Shown piece by piece: positions 55,389 through 63,551 of a stretch of DNA of 64,000 nt. The notes beneath the pieces were generated by a model, which worked only from the letters and a program-made list of their open reading frames with translations, was not told the origin of the DNA and did no database searches. Numbering within the stretch: position 1 is the stretch's first letter; the number at the start of each line of letters is the position of its first letter. Origin of the DNA: Ornithinibacillus sp. 4-3 (lineage in GTDB: Bacteria; Bacillota; Bacilli; Bacillales; Amphibacillaceae); assembly GCF_040958695.1 (NCBI RefSeq), contig NZ_CP162599.1:2886001-2950000 (forward strand). The letters run 5' to 3'. A program made the translations under genes and the position numbers.

Positions 55389-56456
55389 TTAAAATTCTTT
55401 ATCCCATTTTTTTAATAAACTAATAATATATTCCATTTCATTAATTGAATATCGTTGATCACAAATCAAAGATAATTCAATATCTACTATACAGGAATTT
55501 GGGATGTTTTTAGGCTTTGGCCAGTGTACTGGACAATAAACATTATTTTCTATTAGAAATGTTCTTAATTCATCCCTTTTCCCATTCTTTACTAGAATAG
55601 GGAAAAATAAGGGAACTTGCTTATCTAAGTCTGGATTAGGGAACATTGATTTTATATTTTTCAACTCATTAATCCCATAAAAGAGGTGTTTGGCATTTCT
55701 ACGTCTAATCCCTCGAACTTCCTCTAAATTAACATTATTTAAATAATTAAATGAATAATTGTCAATTTTATAAAGATAATCTCTAAATTCTAATTGTTTA
55801 TCACTCTCAATGAACTTTTTTAGAAAACTTTCTTTATTAATTTTTTCTCCATTTATGTATCTCAATTTATCTTTCATGGCTTCTATTTTTAATGAAACAT
55901 ATTTATTGCTACCTAATACAGGTTTTACTAATAATTTCCCTATTCTTTTATACACCATTCCACCTGAAGCTATCGGTAGCCATTTTCTTAAACTTGCAAC
56001 ACAGTAGTCAGCTACATTTAAATTTGAGTTAGTACTATACAAACTATGTGTAACATCTTCAATTACAATAATATTCTTATCTTGAAACGAACGAATAATA
56101 TTTTCTTGATCATACTGCTCTAGACCAAAGTAACTTATTGCGAAGAAAACATCACAATCTTTGTTATAATCAATATTATATTTTATTCCATTTCTACTAT
56201 CTAAAGAGACGGAATAAAATTCAACATCTATACTATTTGAAATGAATGGATCAATCATTGACTGACAACAGTAATTGGGCATATATACTTTTTTTATTCT
56301 ACGATTAATTAGAATATCTTTAATAGCCACTTCTATTGCTGATCTCCCTGAAAATGTATATGCATATTGTTCGTAACCAATGGAAATACATTCATTACTA
56401 CTTTCTTTAATCACTGTATCATCATGTTCAAAATGGCTACCGATTTCAGAAATCAT
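55389..56456 (-). CDS. PLP-dependent aminotransferase-like protein
   Basis: 355 aa. Fold-type I PLP enzyme of the DegT-related or class V-like type: YTFSGRSAIEVAIKDIL (about 33-50), VIEDVTHSLYST (PLP Asp, about 150) and the Lys in VASLRKWLPIASGG (about 172). It is distant from typical sugar aminotransferases and could act on a sugar or on an amino-acid substituent. ATG 56456 fits AGGTGAG better than GTG 56465. Eight bases upstream lies the PIG-L gene end. Confidence 0.75.
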   Translation of the reverse strand: MISEIGSHFEHDDTVIKESSNECISIGYEQYAYTFSGRSAIEVAIKDILINRRIKKVYMPNYCCQSMIDPFISNSIDVEFYSVSLDSRNGIKYNIDYNKDCDVFFAISYFGLEQYDQENIIRSFQDKNIIVIEDVTHSLYSTNSNLNVADYCVASLRKWLPIASGGMVYKRIGKLLVKPVLGSNKYVSLKIEAMKDKLRYINGEKINKESFLKKFIESDKQLEFRDYLYKIDNYSFNYLNNVNLEEVRGIRRRNAKHLFYGINELKNIKSMFPNPDLDKQVPLFFPILVKNGKRDELRTFLIENNVYCPVHWPKPKNIPNSCIVDIELSLICDQRYSINEMEYIISLLKKWDKEF

Positions 56457-56472
56457 TATACTCACCTATTCA

Positions 56473-57123
56473 TTATTTAATAGAGCGAATTAACATAAAA
56501 CTCTCTGCATTACGTACGCATATAGTTGAACCTCTGAATTTAGATAACGCCTCTATAGCTTCTAAGGAACGCGGATGTGGAAAATCATATAATTGTGATT
56601 TGAAACATTTCATAGCTTTCAACTTACTATCAATGGTCTTAGTAATATCACTCCATACTGTAGGAACAAATAAATTGTCAGGTGAGGGAATGTTCCATTC
56701 TGTTTCAGAAAGAGTCTCATAAACATATATTTCCTTTAATTGTGGGCTACTAACAGGTCTTAATGCAACCATTGCAGCCTCTGCCACCATAGTATGATCA
56801 ACATGCATATCTCCTTTATGAGGAATATATGCAACGTCCGGCTTAATTTTTTGTACAATTTCATGAAAAGCTTTATTTAATTCTATTGTTGGAATGTCGG
56901 CAAGTGCGACAACTGGTAAGTCTAAAAAAAACGTCTTCTTTACGCCAAGAATCTTATGTGCTTCTAAAGCCTCATTACGAATATTAATAAGTCTTTCTTC
57001 ATTCTTACCTCTAGTTACTTCACAAATATACACATCGTGTCCCTCTTTTGTATATTTTGCAATAGTCCCTCCAACACCTAAAACCTCATCATCATTATGT
57101 GGGGCAAATACAAGTACTTTCAA
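56473..57123 (-). CDS. PIG-L-family deacetylase (LmbE-like)
   Basis: 216 aa. Zinc motif PHNDDE (residues 8-13, one variant residue from PHPDDE) and the second ligand motif HKGDMHVDHTMVAEAA (about 102-117). It removes N-acetyl groups from GlcNAc-like sugars. It could free an amine on the repeat unit for later acylation (inference). TTG start with AAGGAAGTG upstream; 3 bases after the acyltransferase stop. Confidence 0.88.
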   Translation of the reverse strand: MKVLVFAPHNDDEVLGVGGTIAKYTKEGHDVYICEVTRGKNEERLINIRNEALEAHKILGVKKTFFLDLPVVALADIPTIELNKAFHEIVQKIKPDVAYIPHKGDMHVDHTMVAEAAMVALRPVSSPQLKEIYVYETLSETEWNIPSPDNLFVPTVWSDITKTIDSKLKAMKCFKSQLYDFPHPRSLEAIEALSKFRGSTICVRNAESFMLIRSIK

Positions 57124-57126
57124 AAA

Positions 57127-58071
57127 TTACACTTCCTTTTTTATTAATGGTTTAGCTGGATTACCTACAACTGTAATTCCAGAGGCTACATTTTTTATAA
57201 CTACCGAACCTAAACCTAAAACCGAGTTATCTCCAACTATGCATTGATTTTTTATTACATTTGCTGCTATATGGCAATTTTCTCCTATTTTGACACTTCC
57301 TCCGACGAAAGTCGGTGTTGTAAAAATAGTGTTTTTTCCAATAATTACATTATGAGCAATAACAGCATGCTTGTTTAACTTAACACCCTTTTTAATTATG
57401 GTATCATCTATTGTTCCCCTACTAATTCCACAATGTTCTCCTACTTGTACGTTGTCCTCTATAGTAACACCACCATAGTGTTTTACCATTGTTCTATTAT
57501 TTCCTTCTTCTTTCAGGGGATTAAACCCATCTTCACCAATCACTGCGCCAGATAATATCTTACAATTTTCACCTACAGTAACCTTATTCCTTAAAACAAC
57601 ATTGTGATGAATTACTGTATTTTCTCCAATTAATATATCTCCATCAAGAACACAGCCAATACCAATCTTCACATTTTTACCTAATGTTACATTGGGGGAG
57701 ATATATGATTGTTTTTTAATCTGGCTTATATTTGATGTAATTGGACTACAATCAAATGATTGAGGCGCTTCAAAAAAATGCTCAATTATCCGAAAAAAAA
57801 CACTTTTTGGGTTTTCAATTTGAATTGTATTATTAAAACAGCTATAAATTTTTTCTTCTTGAGAAGTTATAACTAACTGTATTTTTTTCGTTTCAAATAA
57901 AGGTAATACATCTTGAAACTTATTTAATGAAGACACAAATGTTAAAGTATTAGCTTTATAATTAAATAATGTAGAAAACCCATCAATTGAGTCATCTTTG
58001 CTACCTTTAAACTTAAATTGATAATTTCGTGATTCTAGAAAGTCTACTATTTTTGAAATTTTGATTCCCAT
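57127..58071 (-). CDS. LpxD-like left-handed beta-helix N-acyltransferase
   Basis: 314 aa. N-terminal 100 residues resemble the LpxD uridine-binding domain (ANTLTFVSSLNKFQDVL). From about 105 to 300 come hexapeptide repeats (ISPNVTLGKNVKIGIGCVLDGDILIGENTVIHHNVVL...), ending VGNPAKPL. Gram-positives do not make lipid A, so an amino-sugar acyltransferase for the UDP-4-amino sugar made by the upstream enzymes is likely (PglD/EpsM role, inference). Follows the priming transferase gene by 3 bases. Confidence 0.85.
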   Translation of the reverse strand: MGIKISKIVDFLESRNYQFKFKGSKDDSIDGFSTLFNYKANTLTFVSSLNKFQDVLPLFETKKIQLVITSQEEKIYSCFNNTIQIENPKSVFFRIIEHFFEAPQSFDCSPITSNISQIKKQSYISPNVTLGKNVKIGIGCVLDGDILIGENTVIHHNVVLRNKVTVGENCKILSGAVIGEDGFNPLKEEGNNRTMVKHYGGVTIEDNVQVGEHCGISRGTIDDTIIKKGVKLNKHAVIAHNVIIGKNTIFTTPTFVGGSVKIGENCHIAANVIKNQCIVGDNSVLGLGSVVIKNVASGITVVGNPAKPLIKKEV

Positions 58072-58074
58072 AAA

Positions 58075-58704
58075 TTAGACACCATTCTTTTTTTTATCGT
58101 TAATTTTCCCCACATTGTTTCCCATAAATTTCCCACGATCACTACTAATGTTTTCTCTTTTTAAAACTGTCAAAATTGTTTTAAAAATAATTTTACAATC
58201 TAACCAAAATGATACATTTTTAACATACCATACATCTTTTTCCAATCGTTCCTCCCAAGAAAGCGTCGCTCTACCGTTCACCGCAGTATAACTTGTTAAC
58301 CCTGGTCGCACATTATGACGTTTCATTTGCCTTTCGTTATATCTTGGCAAATACTCTTCTAATAGTGGACGTGGACCAATGATGCTCATGTCACCTTTCA
58401 AAATATTAAATAATTCAGGGAGTTCATCTAAACTTGTTGAACGCAAAACTTTTCCAAATTTTGTTAATCTCATTTTATTAGGTAATAATTCACCCTGTTC
58501 ATCTGTTTCATTTGTCATACTTCTAAATTTGTATAATGTAAATACTTCTCCGTACAGTCCTGCTCGTCTCTGAGTGAAGATAGCTGGTGATCCAAGATTA
58601 ACTTTTACAAGAATATATACAATTAGCATAATTGGTGAAAGCAAGATAATTGCTGTTAATGATAAGATAATATCAATTAATCGTTTAACATATTTTCGAT
58701 ACAC
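58075..58704 (-). CDS. Priming phosphoglycosyltransferase (PglC/EpsL type)
   Basis: 209 aa. One N-terminal membrane helix (about 8-35), then the bacterial sugar-transferase core: FTLYKFRSMTNETDEQGE, catalytic Asp-Glu in STSLDELPELFNILKGDMSIIGPRPLL (about 93-118). It transfers a sugar-1-phosphate from UDP-sugar to undecaprenyl phosphate to start the repeat unit. Starts at GTG 58704 after GGAGG. The Lys/Asn-rich C-terminal tail is slightly longer than usual. Confidence 0.92.
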   Translation of the reverse strand: MYRKYVKRLIDIILSLTAIILLSPIMLIVYILVKVNLGSPAIFTQRRAGLYGEVFTLYKFRSMTNETDEQGELLPNKMRLTKFGKVLRSTSLDELPELFNILKGDMSIIGPRPLLEEYLPRYNERQMKRHNVRPGLTSYTAVNGRATLSWEERLEKDVWYVKNVSFWLDCKIIFKTILTVLKRENISSDRGKFMGNNVGKINDKKKNGV

Positions 58705-58727
58705 TAAAATGTTCCTCCAATAATCTA

Positions 58728-59855
58728 TTAATTATTCCTTTTTCTAAGCACATTTTTAATAACCTTGACGACTCTTTCTAAATCTTCTTCCTTCATCTTT
58801 GTGTCACTTGGTAGACAAATTCCTGATTCAAACAACTTTTCTGCTACATTTCCACCTATGTAATCAAAGTTCTCAAAGAATGGTTGTAAATGCATCGGTT
58901 TCCAAATATGTCTCGCTTCAATATTTTCTTCTTCTAATGCCTCAATTATATCTAATGGCTTAACTTCACCTTTTAGTGTAATACAGCTAAGCCAATAATT
59001 CGGTTTATCGAAGTCATTTTCAGGCATAAAACCAATATCTTCAATTTGGCTTAAATCTTCTTTATAAAATTGATAGATTTCATTCTTCTTTTTAACTCTT
59101 TGATCAAGCACTTTAAGTTGACCACGGCCGATCCCGGCTAGAACATTACTTAACCGATAATTATAACCAATTTCACTATGCTGATAATATCTAGCATTAT
59201 CTCTTGATTGTGTAGCCCAAAATCGAGATTTATTAATTTTTTCCTCATCATTAGATACTAACATCCCACCACCAGAAGTAGTGATAATTTTATTTCCATT
59301 AAAAGAAAACACGCCATAATCTCCAAATGTTCCTGTTTGTTGCCCTTTATATAAGCTTCCTAAACTTTCCGCTGCATCTTCGATTAAAGTAACATCGTAT
59401 TCTTCACACAATGCTTTTATTTCTGCAATATTTGCAGATAATCCATATAAATGAACGACAATTACCGCTTTAACATTTGGGTACTTTTCAAATGCCTCTT
59501 TTAAAGCTTTTGGACACATATTCCAAGTCTCTTCATCACTATCGATAAATACAGGTGTAGCGTTTTGATAAATAATTGGATTTGCAGTAGCTGAAAAAGT
59601 TAGTGATTGACAAAAAACAACATCATTTTCACCTACACCTGCAGCCATTAATGCCAAATGTATTGCTGCTGTACCAGATGATAAAGCAGCAGCAGATTTT
59701 ATACCAACTCGTTTTGCAAGTTCATTTTCAAATTCATCAACATTCTCTCCCAATGGAGCAATCCAATTCTTATCGAAAGCATCCTTGACATAAAATTGTT
59801 CATAACCTTCTTCACTCATATGTGGAGTAGATAGAAAAATTCTAGACTTTGACAT
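58728..59855 (-). CDS. DegT/DnrJ/EryC1-family UDP-sugar 4-aminotransferase (PglE/EpsN type)
   Basis: 375-aa PLP enzyme. Start RIFLSTPHMSEEGYEQFYVKDAFDKNWIAPLGENV is characteristic of PglE-type aminotransferases; PLP-binding SSGTAAIHLALMAAG, IEDAAESLGS and Schiff-base Lys in FSFNGNKIITTSGGGM (about 187). Converts the 4-keto sugar from the upstream dehydratase to the 4-amino sugar. GGAGATAAG precedes ATG. Confidence 0.92.
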   Translation of the reverse strand: MSKSRIFLSTPHMSEEGYEQFYVKDAFDKNWIAPLGENVDEFENELAKRVGIKSAAALSSGTAAIHLALMAAGVGENDVVFCQSLTFSATANPIIYQNATPVFIDSDEETWNMCPKALKEAFEKYPNVKAVIVVHLYGLSANIAEIKALCEEYDVTLIEDAAESLGSLYKGQQTGTFGDYGVFSFNGNKIITTSGGGMLVSNDEEKINKSRFWATQSRDNARYYQHSEIGYNYRLSNVLAGIGRGQLKVLDQRVKKKNEIYQFYKEDLSQIEDIGFMPENDFDKPNYWLSCITLKGEVKPLDIIEALEEENIEARHIWKPMHLQPFFENFDYIGGNVAEKLFESGICLPSDTKMKEEDLERVVKVIKNVLRKRNN

Positions 59856-59902
59856 ATACTCTTATCTCCTTTTACGACAAATATGTGTCTAACCAAATTA
59901 TA

Positions 59903-61738
59903 TTAAACAGTTAGTGCAAGATTTGCTTCTTTTTTGTTTGCTATTGCTATAAGTGTATTCTTAATTTCCACAATATCAGCATTTGGTTCCTGCATTTTAG
60001 CTAATATTATATTCATTTGTTCTTTAGTTAACGGAGTAGCATTACCAATAAATATCTTTTCAAAAACTTGTTCCTCTTGCACTTCACTAGAGTCTAGTAA
60101 TTCTTCATATAACTTTTCTCCTGGACGCAAGCCTGTTACTTTAATTGGCATCTCTTCTAGTGTGTACCCGGAAAGTTGGATTAAATTTTTGGCTAAGTCA
60201 ACTATTCTCACAGGCTCTCCCATATCAAGCACAAATACTTCTCCTCCTCTTGCTAAGGAACCTGCTTGAATAACTAATCGTGATGCTTCTGGAATAGTCA
60301 TGAAATACCTTGTCATTCTCTCATCTGTTACTGTCACTGGTCCACCTTTAGCGATTTGTTTTTTGAATAATGGAATGACTGACCCTCGAGATCCTAATAC
60401 ATTACCAAAACGAACAGCAACAAAATTAGTTTCGCTTTCTTTTGCTAGATTTTGAATGATTATTTCTGCAAAACGCTTCGTTGCACCCATAATATTTGTT
60501 GGATTAACGGCTTTATCTGTTGATACTAATACAAAATTTGACACTTTATTTTCATGAGCAGCCTCTGCAACATTTTTCGTTCCAAAAATGTTATTTTTAA
60601 TTGCTTCAGTTGGATTAGCTTCCATTAAAGGCACATGTTTATGCGCAGCTGCATGATATACCATATCTGGACAGTATGTTTCCATTATATGAAACATCCG
60701 TTTACGATCTCTAATATCAGCTATAACTTGTACAATATCAACATCGCCATTTCTGACCGTCTCTAATTGATTTAATTCCATATAAATTTGATAAATAGAA
60801 TTTTCTCCATGTCCTACGAGAATTAATTGCTGTGGTGTAAATCGGATTATTTGTCTGCATAATTCGGAGCCAATCGAGCCACCCGCACCTGTAACTAAAA
60901 CTGTCTTATTCGTAATTTTATTGGAAATACTACTCATATCTAAAGAAATTTCTTCTCTACCAAGTAAATCTTCAATTTTCACATCACGAATTTCTGAAAT
61001 AGACACATCTCCTTCCCATAAATCTTCTAAAGAAGGTGTTGTTTGCGTTTTTATTCCTGTAGCTACACAGCGATTTGTTAAGGCTGCTAATTGTGATTTT
61101 TGCATAGATGGGATAGCAATGATGATATGTTCTATCTGAAGTTTTTTAACTATATTCTCTAAACATGACATATTACCTACGACACTTACATCGTAAATTT
61201 GGAGACCAATCTTTTGTTCATCATTGTCAAGAAATGCTACTGGTTTAAGTGTTGGTGATTCACTATGTTGTATTTGGTGAACAATAGATGTCCCTGCAGA
61301 ACCAGCACCAATAATTAAAGTACGCTTCGTGTTTTCTAGTGGTGGCTTCTGAAATCGAGTGTCTCTGAACAATCTCCATATAAATCTTGAGCCACCAATA
61401 AACAGTAAATGCATCATCCATGTAATGATAATTGCACGAATTAGTACTTTATCATAAATAAAGAATTGCGCAACAGCCACAATTATCATAGATAAAGAAA
61501 CTGCCTTAAAAATTGCTGTCAGTTCTGGCATCGACGCATAAGACCAAACACGACGATAAAGACCGTAGTATACCGCTGCAAGATGATGCGAAACAAGCAA
61601 TACTATGGAACTCATAATTAAAATCGCTTGAGATAAGCTTTCTCCAGGGTATAAAAGTGCATAGCCAATGAAAATAGAAAATATTACAATAGATGAATCC
61701 AATAACATTAATGCACTTAATCTTAATTTTGAGTTCAT
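59903..61738 (-). CDS. Membrane-bound UDP-GlcNAc 4,6-dehydratase (CapD/PglF/EpsC type)
   Basis: 611 aa. Four N-terminal membrane helices (about 5-115), a CoA-binding-like domain (TLIIGAGSAGTSIVHQI, about 140), then the dehydratase domain with VLVTGAGGSIGSELCRQI (about 282) and catalytic residues in FVLVSTDKAVNPTNIMGATKR (Thr-Asp-Lys, about 395). It makes the UDP-4-keto-6-deoxy sugar that starts diaminosugar synthesis. GAAGGAGAG precedes ATG. First gene after the 311-base gap. Confidence 0.93.
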   Translation of the reverse strand: MNSKLRLSALMLLDSSIVIFSIFIGYALLYPGESLSQAILIMSSIVLLVSHHLAAVYYGLYRRVWSYASMPELTAIFKAVSLSMIIVAVAQFFIYDKVLIRAIIITWMMHLLFIGGSRFIWRLFRDTRFQKPPLENTKRTLIIGAGSAGTSIVHQIQHSESPTLKPVAFLDNDEQKIGLQIYDVSVVGNMSCLENIVKKLQIEHIIIAIPSMQKSQLAALTNRCVATGIKTQTTPSLEDLWEGDVSISEIRDVKIEDLLGREEISLDMSSISNKITNKTVLVTGAGGSIGSELCRQIIRFTPQQLILVGHGENSIYQIYMELNQLETVRNGDVDIVQVIADIRDRKRMFHIMETYCPDMVYHAAAHKHVPLMEANPTEAIKNNIFGTKNVAEAAHENKVSNFVLVSTDKAVNPTNIMGATKRFAEIIIQNLAKESETNFVAVRFGNVLGSRGSVIPLFKKQIAKGGPVTVTDERMTRYFMTIPEASRLVIQAGSLARGGEVFVLDMGEPVRIVDLAKNLIQLSGYTLEEMPIKVTGLRPGEKLYEELLDSSEVQEEQVFEKIFIGNATPLTKEQMNIILAKMQEPNADIVEIKNTLIAIANKKEANLALTV

Positions 61739-62049
61739 GTAAAACTCTCCTTCTTCTAAAACTCTACAAACCCTTTAACTTTCATAAGTAAAACCAAACT
61801 ATAGACCCAAAACAGAAACAAAACAATGCAAATTCTACTTTTTCTTACAAAGTACCCTTTTATTCGTTTCAAGTAACATTTATTTTATCAAAACATAAAA
61901 ATCCAATGTCTCAAGTAATATTTTTTTAACAAAATAGTAACCTTGCCACTAAATGGTAATATCTCCTTAATAAAATAGTAAAGTCACAATTTTATTAAGG
62001 AGAAAATTCTTTTTTACAAAAAGTATAGTTCACTCTTTGATTATCATAT
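61739..62049. promoter_or_regulatory. 311-base leader region upstream of the 4,6-dehydratase gene
   Basis: No gene. It contains a perfect 14-bp inverted repeat CTCCTTAATAAAAT / ATTTTATTAAGGAG (61962-61975 with 61989-62002), and direct repeats gtttcaagtaacattta / gtctcaagtaatatttt about 43 bases apart. A possible weak promoter near the start is TTGTTT-17-TATAGT on the minus strand. The position, between the kinase/phosphatase genes and the epsC-like gene, equals that of the EAR element in the B. subtilis eps operon, but I see no sequence match to EAR. Confidence 0.45.
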
Positions 62050-62817
62050 TTAAAATGCAAATTGCCACCATGCTTTCTTCCTCACCGTTTCAGGTTCTAA
62101 CAATTCAATATCCATGTTATCCACAATACATTCATTATTTTCTAATAATATATCCGCGTCATCACCACGGCGTTTCTTCTCTAAGAAATCTAAGCTTTTT
62201 TCAAATAAAAATGGCCGTGTATCCAGACTATGCACGTCAGAACCTAGCATATGGACTAAATTTGCATCAATCAATTGTAAGGCTAATTTTTGTACTTCTT
62301 TACCAAAATGTCCTGTAATTGATCCCGCTGTGACCTGTGCAAGTGCTCCTTGACGAACAAGACGCTCTAAACGCTCTGGTTTCTCCATAATGCCACGATT
62401 TCTTTCAGGATGTGCAATTACCGGCACCATTCGCATGGATAAAATATCTGCAATTACTTTTTGTGTATAGAGCGGAACTTGTCCCGATGGCAACTCAATT
62501 AACACATATTTGGAATCCGCCAATGGAAGTAGTTCATTATATTCAAGACCCTTTTTCAAGTCTTCATGAATTCGTATTTCATGGCCATGATAAATATCAA
62601 TCGGAATTCCTTCTTGTTTCACTGTTTTCTGTAATTCTTTTACTAGTTCTAACACAAGAAAAGCAGCCACATCAAACTGTGGTTGCTTTGCATGGGAGGT
62701 CGAGATGATCTTCGTGATGCCTTCATCAGCTGCTTGAACTAGCAAAGCAATTGCTTCTTCCTTTGTTTTCGGTCCATCATCGACACCAAATAAAATATGA
62801 CTATGCATATCAATCAT
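62050..62817 (-). CDS. PHP-type protein-tyrosine phosphatase (CpsB/YwqE family)
   Basis: 255 aa. Metal-binding H-x-H in MIDMHSHILFGVDDGP (residues 4-6), ISTSHAKQP (first His about 60; usually H at this site), VPVIAHPERNR (about 138) and MLGSDVHS (about 195). Manganese-dependent phosphatase that dephosphorylates the C-terminal tyrosines of the adjacent BY-kinase and so controls polymer export and length. Overlaps the kinase gene by 4 bases. Confidence 0.93.
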   Translation of the reverse strand: MIDMHSHILFGVDDGPKTKEEAIALLVQAADEGITKIISTSHAKQPQFDVAAFLVLELVKELQKTVKQEGIPIDIYHGHEIRIHEDLKKGLEYNELLPLADSKYVLIELPSGQVPLYTQKVIADILSMRMVPVIAHPERNRGIMEKPERLERLVRQGALAQVTAGSITGHFGKEVQKLALQLIDANLVHMLGSDVHSLDTRPFLFEKSLDFLEKKRRGDDADILLENNECIVDNMDIELLEPETVRKKAWWQFAF

Positions 62818-63548
62818 GTCTTATCTTCTTCCTCTCCATATGCATTTGCGTAATAATTATTGTAATAATAACTATCATTCTTAGATGTACTAATATTATT
62901 CATTACTGCACCTAATAGCTGCGCCTCGGCAGTCCGCAATAATTCCATTGCTTTCTCTGGTGCCTTTCGTTCTGTATATTGTGTATCAATGACGAGTATC
63001 GTACCATCTACTCTATTCGCAATAATTTGTGCATCGGTTACTGATAATGTTGGAGGAGCATCAAATACAATAATATCATAATGTTCTTTTGCTTCTACTA
63101 ATAATCGTTCAAAGGCAATAGATCCCAATAATTCGGACGGATTAGGTGGAACTGGTCCACTTGTTATTACATGTAGATTCTCTATCCCTACTTTATCATT
63201 AATTACCTCTATTAGCTCAGCTTGTTTTGACAATACATTGGATAAACCTGTTGTATTAAATAAGCGAAAAGTATATTGCACAGTCGGTTTACGCATATCT
63301 GCATCAATAAATAACACTTTCTTACCTTCAGATGCAAATAAACATGCTAAATTTGCAGAAACGGTTGACTTTCCTTCGCTCGGCAAAGCAGAAGTAATTA
63401 ATAGAGTGCGTAATTCATCCTCTGCTTTCGAAAATTTAATATTACTACGCAGAGTACGGAATTGTTCGGCAATACTGGATTTAGGTTCGATTTCTACAAC
63501 TAAATTACGCGCTGCTTTCGCAATTACTTTCTTCTTTTTCTTAAACAT
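62814..63548 (-). CDS. BY-kinase cytoplasmic domain (CpsD/CapB family)
   Basis: 244 aa. Walker A in SALPSEGKSTVSANLA (about 53-68), Walker A' VLFIDADMRKPT, Walker B IIVFDAPPT; C-terminal tyrosine cluster SYYYNNYYANAY (about 227-238) is the autophosphorylation site. Needs the transmembrane modulator encoded just upstream for activity. Regulates exopolysaccharide chain assembly. Confidence 0.94.
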   Translation of the reverse strand: MFKKKKKVIAKAARNLVVEIEPKSSIAEQFRTLRSNIKFSKAEDELRTLLITSALPSEGKSTVSANLACLFASEGKKVLFIDADMRKPTVQYTFRLFNTTGLSNVLSKQAELIEVINDKVGIENLHVITSGPVPPNPSELLGSIAFERLLVEAKEHYDIIVFDAPPTLSVTDAQIIANRVDGTILVIDTQYTERKAPEKAMELLRTAEAQLLGAVMNNISTSKNDSYYYNNYYANAYGEEEDKT

Positions 63549-63551
63549 CCT

